Below are positions 16,951-24,517 of a stretch of DNA of 37,965 nucleotides, one piece after another. Origin of the DNA: Clostridia bacterium (GTDB lineage Bacteria; Bacillota; Clostridia; Oscillospirales; CAG-272); assembly GCA_028720145.1 (NCBI GenBank), contig JAQYLJ010000026.1:1-37965 (forward strand), in the 5' to 3' direction. Made by a program: the position numbers and the translations under genes. Under the pieces are notes generated by a model. It was not told where the DNA came from, did no database searches, and worked only from the letters and a program-made list of their open reading frames with translations. Each line of letters opens with the position of its first letter. Position 1 is the first letter of the stretch.

Positions 16951-17349
16951 ATGTTAAGTTATATTTCTGTAAAAGAAGCCGCCAAAAGGTGGAACATCTC
17001 GCAAAGACAAGTTGCAATTCTCTGTTCTGATAATCGTATTGAGGGAGCAATGCTGGTCGGTAACATGTGGATTATTCCTACTACTGCAGAAAATCCGAGT
17101 GATAAAAGAAAACAAGATGTCGCAGAGAATTGCAACGGTGCGACCGAAAAAGAGTTCGATATTACAATAGAAGAAACGGTATCAAAAACATTTCGAGTAG
17201 TTGCTTTGGATGAAGAATCAGCAAAAAAGGCTGCAATAGAGCAGTACCGAAAAGGTGATTTTGTATTAGAACCCGGTAATCTATCCTTTACTCAAATGCA
17301 AGTGCATGATATTGAAAATAATACATATACGGAGTGGTTTGCGTTTTGA
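16951..17349 (+). CDS. HTH domain fused to DpnD/PcfM-like domain
   Basis: The 132-residue product has two parts. Residues 1-45 (YISVKEAAKRWNISQRQVAI, then a wing ending GNMWIIP) form a MerR/excisionase-like helix-turn-helix. Residues ~68-120 (FDITIEETVSKTFRVVALDE, then ESAKKAAIEQYRKGDFVL) match the DpnD/PcfM-like domain. DpnD accompanies the DpnI endonuclease in the pneumococcal DpnI cassette. Here the gene lies directly upstream of dpnI and overlaps it by four bases, so the pair is translationally coupled. The HTH suggests DNA binding, perhaps autoregulation of the cassette; that is inference. The DNA is markedly AT-rich relative to the neighbours, a sign of transfer. Confidence 0.8.
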   Translation: MLSYISVKEAAKRWNISQRQVAILCSDNRIEGAMLVGNMWIIPTTAENPSDKRKQDVAENCNGATEKEFDITIEETVSKTFRVVALDEESAKKAAIEQYRKGDFVLEPGNLSFTQMQVHDIENNTYTEWFAF

Positions 17350-18113
17350 ATAATCTTTATTTTGATGAGAATCTGGCTGCGTTATATAAAAGCAAATCTC
17401 AGGCGATTCGAGTTCAAAGCGAAGATTGGTTTATGAACAATATGTATTGTCCGTGTTGCGGTAAAATTCGCTTAATCAAGTTTGAAAACAACAAACCGGT
17501 CGCGGATTTTTACTGTGAACGATGCGGCGAACAATTCGAATTGAAAAGCACTGGCAAATTAGTAAAAAACAAGATTGTTGATGGTGCTTATGAAACGGCG
17601 ATAAATAGAGTTGCGAGCAACACGAACCCGAGTCTGTTCCTGCTGCAATATGAAAAAATTTTTGTTAGGAATCTAACTCTCGTGCCGAAGATTTTATTTA
17701 CACCAAGCATAATCGAAAAACGGAAACCACTATCATTAACGGCTCGTCGAGCAGGCTGGACAGGAAGTAATATTTTATATGGTGAGATTCCTACACAGGG
17801 GAAAATTAAGATAATTGACGAAGGTAGAATTGTACCGATTGATGTTGTATTAGCTGAATACAAAAAAATACAAAGACTTTATGTCGGCAATATTGAAACT
17901 CGCGGGTGGCTTTTGGATGTTTTGAATTGTATCAATTCAATTCGGAATGATATCTTTTCATTAGGAGATATCTATGCATTTGAATCTCTGTTAAGAAAAC
18001 TTCATCCCAACAACAATAATGTGAAAGAAAAAATCAGACAGCAACTGCAGTTTTTAAGAGATAGGGGCTTTGTTGAATTTATAGACAATAAAGGGCATTA
18101 TAAAAAAATATAA
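17346..18113 (+). CDS. dpnC: DpnI-type methyl-directed restriction endonuclease (Gm6ATC)
   Basis: The 255-residue protein aligns along its length with DpnI (254 residues), the type IIM enzyme that cuts GATC only when adenine is methylated. A PD-(D/E)xK nuclease core appears as PVADFYCERCGEQFELKS (D54, E65, K67). The zinc site is C35, C38, C57, C60. LTARRAGWTG and GWLLDVLNCI are conserved, and the C-terminal winged helix (RQQLQFLRDRGFVEF) reads the methylated site. The start is taken as TTG 17346, overlapping the previous stop (TTGA), because MNNLYFDENLAALYKSKSQ then matches the DpnI N-terminus and GGAG lies 11 nt upstream; GTG 17334 is the alternative. AT-rich composition marks it as acquired. 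Confidence 0.93.
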   Translation: MNNLYFDENLAALYKSKSQAIRVQSEDWFMNNMYCPCCGKIRLIKFENNKPVADFYCERCGEQFELKSTGKLVKNKIVDGAYETAINRVASNTNPSLFLLQYEKIFVRNLTLVPKILFTPSIIEKRKPLSLTARRAGWTGSNILYGEIPTQGKIKIIDEGRIVPIDVVLAEYKKIQRLYVGNIETRGWLLDVLNCINSIRNDIFSLGDIYAFESLLRKLHPNNNNVKEKIRQQLQFLRDRGFVEFIDNKGHYKKI

Positions 18114-18127
18114 CACTCGTAATTTAA

Positions 18128-18370
18128 TGCTACCGTGTTTTAGAGGTCAAGTTATCTGCAGTTCTTATGGGGGACACCCGAAAGAAAGGCATGGTACAAC
18201 CGCTCGCATTTGATACAATGACCATGTTCCAACTCGCAGGTTTCCAATTAAAAGAGATTATTATCAAAGAGCAGCATAATTGTCAGGCAACGGGTTATTG
18301 GAAAACCAACAGCATCAAGTACAATTTTCTTTTACTCGCGCACGAGTATCTTTTTGTATTCAAAAAATAG
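18128..18370 (+). pseudogene. C-terminal remnant of a DNA methyltransferase
   Basis: An open frame preceded by a stop at 18125 reads CYRVLEVKLSAVLMGDTRKK and continues to NFLLLAHEYLFVFKK. This resembles the C-terminal part of N6/N4-type DNA methyltransferases: the RVL...AVLMGD strand, then a GFQLKEIIIKEQHNCQATGYW segment and the HEYLFVF end. The catalytic and SAM motifs expected upstream are missing, so at about 80 codons it cannot be active. A shorter reading could start at ATG 18167, but no ribosome-binding site is seen. It is AT-rich like dpnC and lies between it and a terminator, so it is probably debris from a modification gene replaced by the cassette. Confidence 0.55.
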
Positions 18371-18395
18371 ATGCTCGTCACGATTATGACGATAC

Positions 18396-18426
18396 AAAAA
18401 AGGACGGCGCGGAGCCGTCCTTTTTT
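18396..18426. terminator. Bidirectional terminator
   Basis: AAAAAAGGACGGC (18396-18408) pairs with GCCGTCCTTTTTT (18414-18426) around GCGGA. The run of T on either strand lets it end both the dpnC region (plus) and the amino-acid transporter operon (minus). It also marks the right edge of the AT-rich island. Confidence 0.88.
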
Positions 18427-18493
18427 GTGTTTTCCTCGGTTTTGCGGTGCCGAAGAATCGTTTTCGGGAGGTTGAGAAGATTTATTGAAACGA

Positions 18494-19231
18494 TCAACTG
18501 CGGAGATACCGCGAGAGGAATTCCCGCGTCCGTTCTTCTTTGGGGGCGCCGAAAATTTCTTCGGGGGTCCCCTCTTCGGCGATGACGCCGCGGTCCATGA
18601 AGATGACGCGCGTGGATACATCGCGGGCGAACGCCATCTCGTGGGTCACCACGATCATAGTCATGCCCGTGCCCGCGAGTTCCCGCATGACCGACAGGAC
18701 ATCGTCCACCGTCTCGGGGTCGAGCGCCGAAGTCGGCTCGTCGAAGAGCATGACCTCGGGGTCCATCGAGAGTGCGCGGGCGATGGCGACGCGCTGTTTC
18801 TGTCCGCCCGAGAGTTGCGCGGGGCGAGCGTTGATATACGCGTCCATACCGACTTTTCTGAGGTATTCCATCGCGACTGCGGTGGCTTCCTGTCGGCTGC
18901 GTTTGAGGACCAGCATCTGCGGTTTCACGCAGTTCGCAAGGACCGTCATGTTCCCGAACAGATTGAACTGTTGGAACACCATGCCGACCTTGGCGCGGTA
19001 GGCGGTCAGAGAGGTGGCGGGGGACTGAATATTCTCTCCGTGGAAGAGGATTTCTCCCGCGCTCGGGGTTTCGAGCAGGTTGATACAGCGGAGCATGGTG
19101 CTCTTTCCCGACCCGGACGAGCCGATGACCGAGATGACCTCGCCGCGCTGTACGGTCATGTTAATGTCGACGAGGACTCTGTTGTCGCCGAAGGATTTTT
19201 CGAGATGACGGAGTTCAATGACGGGTTCCAT
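18494..19231 (-). CDS. Polar amino-acid ABC transporter, ATP-binding protein
   Basis: The 245-residue ATPase is of the GlnQ/HisP type. Walker A is GSSGSGKST (residues 37-45), the Q-loop is VFQQFNLF, the signature is [15 protein letters not shown], Walker B is [14 protein letters not shown] and the switch is VVTHEM. The start is ATG 19231, preceded by GGGAGGTG; the longer upstream frame overlaps the permease and is not needed. It is the last gene of binding protein-permease-ATPase, one base after the permease. The lysine riboswitch ahead of the operon points to lysine or a related basic amino acid as substrate. Confidence 0.94.
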   Translation of the reverse strand: MEPVIELRHLEKSFGDNRVLVDINMTVQRGEVISVIGSSGSGKSTMLRCINLLETPSAGEILFHGENIQSPATSLTAYRAKVGMVFQQFNLFGNMTVLANCVKPQMLVLKRSRQEATAVAMEYLRKVGMDAYINARPAQLSGGQKQRVAIARALSMDPEVMLFDEPTSALDPETVDDVLSVMRELAGTGMTMIVVTHEMAFARDVSTRVIFMDRGVIAEEGTPEEIFGAPKEERTREFLSRYLRS

Positions 19232-19232
19232 C

Positions 19233-19994
19233 TCACACCTCCCGTTTGACATGGATTTCTGCCGCAGGGTCGGATTGAGAGCCGCAGATGGTGTAGGACG
19301 CATTTCCGTCCATCTTCTTCTCCAAATACCGAAGAATCCGCGTGACGGTAAAGGTCAGAACGAAATAGATGAAAGCGCAGATGAGATACGCGGGGACAAA
19401 CTTCGCGTACGCGCCGCCCGCCTGCTTGGAGACGAACATGAGTTCGGTGATGGCGATGACACTCAAAACCGAGCTGTCCTTGATATTGACGACGAACTCG
19501 TTGCCGATGGACGGCATGATGTTGCGAATCGCCTGCGGGAGGATGACATGGGTCATGGTCTGTCTGTGCGACATTCCGATGGCGTGCGCGCCCTCAAACT
19601 GCCCTTTGTCCACCGAGATGATGCCCCCGCGGACGATTTCCGCCATGTAGGCACCCGTGTTGAACGAGATGATAATAATGGCGGAGAGCATGGACGGCAC
19701 TTTCATGGGGACGAACAGCCCGTAGTGGATGATGAGCGCCTGCACCATCATGGGGGTGCCGCGGATGATCTCGACATAGGCGGCGAGGACGGCGTTCACG
19801 CCGCGGAGGAGCCCGCGCCGAAAGGGCGTGTCACCGGGTCCCACCGGAATGGTGCGTACCATCGCGATGAGGAGCCCGATGAGGAACCCGACGGCGGTCC
19901 CGACGATTGCCATGAGCAGCGTACTGCCCATCCCTCGGAGGAAACTGAGCCAGTATTCGGAAAGCAGTTTTCCGATCCATTGAAATGTATTCAT
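19233..19994 (-). CDS. Polar amino-acid ABC transporter, permease
   Basis: The 253-residue integral membrane protein has about five helices and belongs to the HisM/GlnP family. [13 protein letters not shown] and the EAA loop [20 protein letters not shown], which contacts the ATPase, are clear. [19 protein letters not shown] is the conserved C-terminal family motif. The C-terminus after the last helix (about residue 225 on) is a 25-residue polar tail. The ATPase gene follows after one base, and the binding-protein gene lies 32 bp upstream. One permease gene implies a homodimer in the membrane. Confidence 0.94.
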   Translation of the reverse strand: MNTFQWIGKLLSEYWLSFLRGMGSTLLMAIVGTAVGFLIGLLIAMVRTIPVGPGDTPFRRGLLRGVNAVLAAYVEIIRGTPMMVQALIIHYGLFVPMKVPSMLSAIIIISFNTGAYMAEIVRGGIISVDKGQFEGAHAIGMSHRQTMTHVILPQAIRNIMPSIGNEFVVNIKDSSVLSVIAITELMFVSKQAGGAYAKFVPAYLICAFIYFVLTFTVTRILRYLEKKMDGNASYTICGSQSDPAAEIHVKREV

Positions 19995-20026
19995 TCTGTA
20001 CTTTCTTTCGTATAAAATCCCGAGAA

Positions 20027-20866
20027 TCAGTCTTCCGCGGGTTGACGCGCGATGGCGGCGTCCATCATTTCCTCACGCTGTGCGGCGGAGATGCCCGCGA
20101 GGATTTGGTTGATTTTTTCGGTGAGAGAACTGTTCTTTCTGAGACCTACCGAGATAGAAGATTCCGCGGGGTCGCAGGTGAACCCGCTGTTCGCGGCGAA
20201 TTCCACATAGGTGAACGCGTCGTTCGAGGCGCAGGCGGAGACGGCGCCGGGTTTCTCGCAGACATATCCGTCGATGGCGCCGCTGTTCAGCGACTGAATC
20301 AGGGCGGCGAAGTCTTGGAGCGCGGTCTGCCGATTGACCCCTTGGATCTGATCGATCACGGCGTAGTGGAAGGTGTTGAGCTGTGCGGTGATTTTCGCAC
20401 CCGCGAAGTCCTGAATCGAGGTGGCGGACGCATACGCGCTGTCCTTTTTCACGACCATGACGAGGTTGGAGTCAAAGTAGGTGTCGCTGAAATCGATCGA
20501 GAGTTTTCTGTCCTCGGTGGGGCTCATGCCCGCGACAATCATATCAATGTCGCCCGATTCGAGCGCGGGGATCAGACCGTCCCATTCGATCGCCTTGATT
20601 TCCAGTTCCACGCCCAGACCCGCGGCGATGGCTTTCGCGATCTGGACATCGTAGCCGTCGGCGTAGGCGCCGTTGGAAACCTTGACCGTATAACTGTTGG
20701 CGTTTGCTTCAGCCCAGTTGTAAGGGGCGTATGCCACTTCCATACCGACGACGATCTTGCCGGCTTTGGTGATGCGGTCGAGGTCATCTTCCGCTTTGGG
20801 GGCGCAAGAGACGAAGCAGGTGGTGGCGAGGACGAGTGCGAGGATGAGGATGAGCAGTCTTTTCAT
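20027..20866 (-). CDS. Amino-acid ABC transporter substrate-binding lipoprotein
   Basis: The 279-residue lipoprotein has signal MKRLLILILALVLA and lipobox FVSC, with the lipidated Cys at 21. The mature part is a periplasmic-binding-protein fold of the family 3 type (GKIVVGMEVAYAPYNWAE, GYDVQIAKAIAAGLGVELE, DMIVAGMSPTEDRKLSIDFS). It captures the amino acid outside the membrane for the permease. It is the first gene of the operon, directly downstream of a lysine riboswitch and terminator, so lysine is the likely ligand. Start ATG 20866 follows AGGAG about ten bases upstream. Confidence 0.94.
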   Translation of the reverse strand: MKRLLILILALVLATTCFVSCAPKAEDDLDRITKAGKIVVGMEVAYAPYNWAEANANSYTVKVSNGAYADGYDVQIAKAIAAGLGVELEIKAIEWDGLIPALESGDIDMIVAGMSPTEDRKLSIDFSDTYFDSNLVMVVKKDSAYASATSIQDFAGAKITAQLNTFHYAVIDQIQGVNRQTALQDFAALIQSLNSGAIDGYVCEKPGAVSACASNDAFTYVEFAANSGFTCDPAESSISVGLRKNSSLTEKINQILAGISAAQREEMMDAAIARQPAED

Positions 20867-20898
20867 CGGGAGGTTCTCCTTTTTCGGAAAAATTTTTC

Positions 20899-20930
20899 AA
20901 AAAAAGAAAAGTCGAAGCCAGTGCCTCGAC
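20899..20930 (-). terminator. Riboswitch-controlled intrinsic terminator
   Basis: On the minus strand an 8-bp stem (20923-20930 with 20911-20918, loop ACTG) is followed by TTTTCTTTTTTT. It lies between the lysine aptamer and the binding-protein gene. CTCAACGG, just before and into its 5' arm (20937-20930), is complementary in its CTCAA part to TTGAG in the 3' strand of aptamer P1. The terminator and an antiterminator would therefore be mutually exclusive. Confidence 0.8.
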
Positions 20931-20969
20931 CGTTGAGCCTCCCGCGAAAAGAAAAACGGGAAAAATTCA

Positions 20970-21160
20970 TCTCAATCGAAAGCAGCACTCCACAAGAAAT
21001 CCTTGTGACAGTCGCCGAGATGTTCTCCCGGCGCCCAACAAGAGCCACCGCCTAAGCGGCTCCGTTTCGGCAACGGTCCCTTTTACGCGGCATCATCGGG
21101 CAGGTCCCTCTTCCGCGTGACTCATGACAATTGCGCCTCTAACTCAAAGTTCGACGATTC
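20970..21160 (-). promoter_or_regulatory. Lysine riboswitch (L-box) aptamer
   Basis: Read on the minus strand, the leader shows the L-box core in order: AGAGGCGC from 21140 downward, GTTGCCGAAACGG (the GCCGAA element) around 21075, then GACTGTCAC, a short hairpin and GTGGAGTGCT around 21012-20985. P1 can form between TCGAA (21154-21150) and TTCGA (near 20980). The element controls the downstream amino-acid transporter through the terminator at 20899-20930. Lysine binding would repress the operon. The call rests on recognised motifs, not on a covariance search. Confidence 0.85.
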
Positions 21161-21171
21161 AATTTGGTGTC

Positions 21172-21200
21172 ACTATACCATATGCCTCTCGGCTTGTCAA
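21172..21200 (-). promoter_or_regulatory. Promoter of the riboswitch-transporter operon
   Basis: On the minus strand TTGACA (21195-21200), a 17-bp spacer and TATAGT (21172-21177) lie immediately upstream of the aptamer; transcription would start near 21165. The DNA from 21201 to 21436 has an imperfect hairpin near 21320-21350 but no gene I can support. Confidence 0.85.
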
Positions 21201-21436
21201 GTGTTTTTTCACAATTTTTTCGCGGTTTTTCGTGGATTTCGCCGAATCGGACGAAAAGAGATGGGGCAAAACCCGCCGACTGGGCACGCGGCGCACTCCC
21301 CGAAAAGCGGAAACGATGGGGGCATTTTGTATCATTTTGATGCCCGAATAAGCCCCAAAAAACGTTCTTGTCAGTAGACTGCGTTCTGAATATATCCGTC
21401 TTGTCGGTTGTGATTCGCAAAAGTACCTTGGACTCA

Positions 21437-22180
21437 TTAAAGTTTCGCGAGTGCGCGCTCTTGCGCGGGCGAGTTTCCGGTGCGGCGGCGGAACAGACGG
21501 CTGAAATAGAGTGGGTCTTCATAGCCCACGCGATGGGCGATTTCCGAGACCGAGAGGTCGGTCGTATGGAGGAGCATCTGCGCCCGCGCAATGCGAAGCG
21601 AGAGCAGATAGTCTTTCGGGGTCACTCCCCAGCGGGCGCGGAACAGCTCGATGAACCGTGCGGTCGAATACCCTGCGGATGCCGCGAGCGCGGCGACCGA
21701 AACGGTACTTTCGGGGTGCGCCGTCAGACGGGCATACTCCTTTTCGAGGGGCGACGGCGGGAGCTCACGGCTCTCGCGGGCAAGATAGATGAGGTCACGG
21801 CAAAAGTGCGCGATTATCGGAAATTTGTCCATACCGGAGCAGACGACCACCCCCGCGAGACGGTCGAGATCATCGAAGAATCGCGCGGGGTCGCGGGCGG
21901 TGATGGGTGCTTCCCCGGTCCCCGGGTGCGCGGGATTCGCGGCGACCCCAATCATCGTAAAGGTAGCGGGACTTTTCATCTCCCTGTGAAACGCCGTCCC
22001 CGCAGGGCAGAAAATCACCTGTCCCCCCTCGGCTGTGTTCTCTTTCCCCTCGCCGAAGCGGTAGGCGATTTTTCCCTCTTTGATGCAGAATGCCGTATCG
22101 AAGAGATAGGTCTCGACCTCATAGTCAAAGACCGCTTTCTTCTGGAAACTGACACATAGCGTGATTTCCGGTTCTTCCAT
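21437..22180 (-). CDS. AraC-family transcriptional regulator
   Basis: The 247-residue regulator has an N-terminal cupin-like sensing half (about residues 1-90, with GGQVIFCPAGTAFHREM). The C-terminal AraC domain has two helix-turn-helix units (SVAALAASAGYSTARFIELF and LSVSEIAHRVGYEDPLYFSR) and the typical RLFRRRTGNSPAQ end. It is divergent from the FAD oxidoreductase, with 107 bp between the start codons, so it probably controls that gene in response to a small molecule, perhaps a sugar. The ligand cannot be read from sequence. Confidence 0.92.
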   Translation of the reverse strand: MEEPEITLCVSFQKKAVFDYEVETYLFDTAFCIKEGKIAYRFGEGKENTAEGGQVIFCPAGTAFHREMKSPATFTMIGVAANPAHPGTGEAPITARDPARFFDDLDRLAGVVVCSGMDKFPIIAHFCRDLIYLARESRELPPSPLEKEYARLTAHPESTVSVAALAASAGYSTARFIELFRARWGVTPKDYLLSLRIARAQMLLHTTDLSVSEIAHRVGYEDPLYFSRLFRRRTGNSPAQERALAKL

Positions 22181-22287
22181 CCCCGCCTCCGCATTTGCAT
22201 TTTGTCCATGTTTAGGATAACACAGTCACTGGCGGCGGGTCAAGTCCCGTGGTATCATTCTCTTGAAAACAAAAGGAGGACGAAACC

Positions 22288-23517
22288 ATGTCTTACTTAA
22301 CCGAAACCCTCTCGACCCCGGTCGCCGGGACCTATGATGCCATCGTCGTCGGCGCGGGACCCGCGGGATGCGGCGCGGCACTCGCCTGTGCGCGGCAGGG
22401 GTTAAAGACCCTGCTCGTCGACCGATTCAATGCCCTCGGCGGTATGTGGACGCTCGGGTTTATGAACCCGCTTTTCGACTTTGAGAACAAGCACGGTATC
22501 CTCACGGAACTCATCTCCGACCTCCGCGCCCGCGGCGAGTGGGGCGGTTTTTGGAATGAGAGCTTCAACTATGAATACATGAAACAACTGCTCGACGAGA
22601 AGATGCGGGATGCAGGCGTGACCGTGCGCCTGAACACCCTCAGCTGCCGCACGCTGACCGAGGGAAAGACCGTCAAGGGTATCGTCACCGAAGCCCCCGA
22701 CGGCAGACGCGCCTACTACGGGCGCATGATTTTCGACTGTACGGGAGACGGTCATGTCGCCGCGAACGCGGGTTGCGCTTTTGAGATCGGCGAGGATGGA
22801 GACATCGGCGCCTGTCAGGCGATGACCCTCATGTTCCTCGTGGGGAACATCCCCGAGAAATACGCGGACGGTCTGATGATCGGGAAGATTCTCGATGCCT
22901 GCTATGAGAAGGCGGGTAAGGTCGCCCCGTTCCATAACCCCTACCTCATCCCCGCGCCGAACGCGCGCTTCGGGGTCATGCAGTTCACCCATATGTTCGA
23001 CTACGACCCGCTCTCCGAGGATGCGGTCGCCGCGGCGACCGCCGAGGGCAGACGGCAGATGATTGAAGCGTACGAACTTTTGAAAGCGGGCGACCCCGAT
23101 TTTCGCGACCTCGAACTCATCTGCTCCGCACCCGTGCTCGGCGTGCGGGAGTCCCGCAGGATTGTCGGCGAATATACCCTGACCGCGGACGACTTGCTCG
23201 CGGGTCGCACCTTCGAGGACGGGATTTGCCCCGTGACTTTCCTCATGGATGTCCACTCGAAAAAGCGGAATACCGACGACTGCCGCGATACCCCGCCCTA
23301 TGAGATACCTTTCCGTTGCCTTATCCCGAAAGATTATGAAGGCATCCTCGTCGCGGGGCGGTGCATCTCGGGCACCCATCAGGCGATGGCGTCCTATCGC
23401 GTCACCGGGAACTGCTGCCAGATGGGAGAGAACGCGGGGATCCTCGCCGCGTACGCCCTCCGCACCGGCACCCCCATCCGCGAGGTCCCCGTCAAAGAGG
23501 TGCTCCAAAACGCCTGA
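22288..23517 (+). CDS. FAD-dependent oxidoreductase
   Basis: The 409-residue protein begins with a Rossmann FAD-binding motif, DAIVVGAGPAGCGAALA (GAGPAG at 22-27), followed by VDRFNALGGMW. MIFDCTGDGHVAANAG in the middle and the C-terminal GILVAGRCISGTHQAMASYR (second FAD contact) match the FAD_oxidored group often found in anaerobes. The substrate is unknown. Start ATG 22288 follows AAAGGAGG. The gene is alone on this strand, divergent from an AraC regulator, and ends at a terminator. Such pairs often respond to carbohydrates, but that is inference. Confidence 0.9.
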   Translation: MSYLTETLSTPVAGTYDAIVVGAGPAGCGAALACARQGLKTLLVDRFNALGGMWTLGFMNPLFDFENKHGILTELISDLRARGEWGGFWNESFNYEYMKQLLDEKMRDAGVTVRLNTLSCRTLTEGKTVKGIVTEAPDGRRAYYGRMIFDCTGDGHVAANAGCAFEIGEDGDIGACQAMTLMFLVGNIPEKYADGLMIGKILDACYEKAGKVAPFHNPYLIPAPNARFGVMQFTHMFDYDPLSEDAVAAATAEGRRQMIEAYELLKAGDPDFRDLELICSAPVLGVRESRRIVGEYTLTADDLLAGRTFEDGICPVTFLMDVHSKKRNTDDCRDTPPYEIPFRCLIPKDYEGILVAGRCISGTHQAMASYRVTGNCCQMGENAGILAAYALRTGTPIREVPVKEVLQNA

Positions 23518-23542
23518 CCCCGGCGAACTTCTCTTTTGAAAG

Positions 23543-23580
23543 CCGCTTGCTCGTCATAGGATCCGGGCGAGCGGTTTTTT
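23543..23580 (+). terminator. Terminator after the FAD oxidoreductase
   Basis: CCGCTTGCTCG (23543-23553) pairs with CGGGCGAGCGG (23564-23574), including two G-T pairs, and is followed by six T residues. Confidence 0.8.
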
Positions 23581-23621
23581 GCGAGCACCGTTCCTTCCGC
23601 TCGCACAAACATCTGTCTCTC

Positions 23622-23691
23622 TTTTCACTTATCACTTATCACTTTTCACTTTTCACTTTTCACTCTTCACTTTTCACTCTTCACTTTTCAC
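23622..23691 (+). repeat. Tandem heptamer repeat (TTTTCAC)
   Basis: Ten uninterrupted 7-bp units share the TCAC end: TTTTCAC (six copies), TTATCAC (two) and TCTTCAC (two). The unit resembles the linkers ACTTCAC and ATATCAC of the hairpin arrays at 5395-5471 and 1-139. It lies between a terminator and a consensus promoter. It could be slippage DNA or a degenerate form of the same repeat family. Confidence 0.85.
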
Positions 23692-23729
23692 TTACCCTCC
23701 TCCCCTCGCCCCAAATCGCGCCGTTTCCT

Positions 23730-23758
23730 TTGACATTCCGCGCGGTTTTGTTTATAAT
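23730..23758 (+). promoter_or_regulatory. Perfect consensus promoter
   Basis: TTGACA (23730-23735), a 17-bp spacer and TATAAT (23753-23758) lie 32 bp upstream of the next start codon. Confidence 0.9.
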
Positions 23759-23790
23759 GAAAGCAAATCGGTTTTTCGGAGGAATCTCTC

Positions 23791-24306
23791 ATGGACGCGG
23801 TCAGCCGCTCTGTCAAAAATACATTTCGTTTCGCCCTGATTTGGTCGATTCTCGCGGTTGTCGGCATCCCGATGATTGTGTTCGGTGCCATCAACCTGAA
23901 AGGGCTCCCCGCTTTGGGGATTCCGCTGCTCGTCGCGGGGTGTCTCTTCACGGGCACGGGTTTTTACGGTCTCCCGCTCATCTGGATCTCGTACGGCACG
24001 AAGCGGAGCCTGGAACAGACGGTCCGCGCCGTCACTCTACTGCATCTCGAAACGGTGCCTGCCCTCGCCGCCCACCTGAATGTCAAAGAGGCGGAAATCC
24101 GCTCCCGCCTCGACACCTGTTTCGCGCGCGGCTACCTCGCGGGCTATGTCCGCAACGGGGACACCGTCACCCCCTACCGCGCCCCCGAAGCCCCGCTCCA
24201 CGCGGTGGAGTGCCCCTCCTGCGCCGCCCACTTCTCGTTCCGCGGCGAGACCGGCACCTGCCCCTATTGCGGCACCACCATCCCCGCCTCCTCCCTCCCC
24301 CGTTAA
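23791..24306 (+). CDS. Small membrane protein with zinc ribbon
   Basis: The 171-residue protein has two hydrophobic helices (about residues 13-34 and 40-66). A middle segment follows that looks like a small helical or winged-helix domain (TVRAVTLLHLETVPALAAHL, then NVKEAEIRSRLDTCFARGYL). The C-terminus is a single zinc ribbon with paired CPSC and CPYC. Start ATG 23791 follows CGGAGGA. It resembles the zinc-ribbon membrane protein at 15810-16295 in plan, not in sequence. It has its own promoter and terminator. Function is unknown. Confidence 0.85.
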   Translation: MDAVSRSVKNTFRFALIWSILAVVGIPMIVFGAINLKGLPALGIPLLVAGCLFTGTGFYGLPLIWISYGTKRSLEQTVRAVTLLHLETVPALAAHLNVKEAEIRSRLDTCFARGYLAGYVRNGDTVTPYRAPEAPLHAVECPSCAAHFSFRGETGTCPYCGTTIPASSLPR

Positions 24307-24394
24307 AGTCCCCCGCCGCCCCTCGCTCGCCTCTTTCCGAGCGGGCAACCGCTCGGGGCTTGCATCTCCGGGTTGTCCCCTGAAACAAAAAACT

Positions 24395-24414
24395 GCGCCG
24401 TTTCGGCGCTTTTT
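24395..24414 (+). terminator. Terminator after the zinc-ribbon gene
   Basis: GCGCCG/CGGCGC (24395-24400/24404-24409) around TTT is followed by TTTTTATTTG. Confidence 0.75.
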
Positions 24415-24422
24415 ATTTGTTC

Positions 24423-24451
24423 TTGACAGTTTTTTCCACCTATTGTATAAT
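24423..24451 (+). promoter_or_regulatory. Perfect consensus promoter pointing toward cas9
   Basis: TTGACA (24423-24428), exactly 17 bp, then TATAAT (24446-24451). Transcription would begin near 24458. It is the only convincing promoter I see on the plus strand before cas9, giving a 5' leader of about 235 nt that runs across the tracrRNA gene in antisense. A weak hairpin with four T residues (24521-24539) could end a short RNA of about 80 nt instead. Confidence 0.85.
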
Positions 24452-24517
24452 AATGGTAACCGCGGTTCCCTGACGGGTCCCGAAGATTGCATTTTCGCTC
24501 ATGTGCCCCTAAAAAGC

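Noticed and set aside
20867..21050. T-box or SAM riboswitch upstream of the amino-acid transporter
   Set aside because: No T-box sequence or SAM-I core is present; the order of conserved elements fits the lysine riboswitch.
23361..24383. 340-codon plus-strand frame
   Set aside because: It spans the end of the FAD oxidoreductase, a terminator, the heptamer repeat and the zinc-ribbon gene in another frame; no motif or ribosome-binding site.
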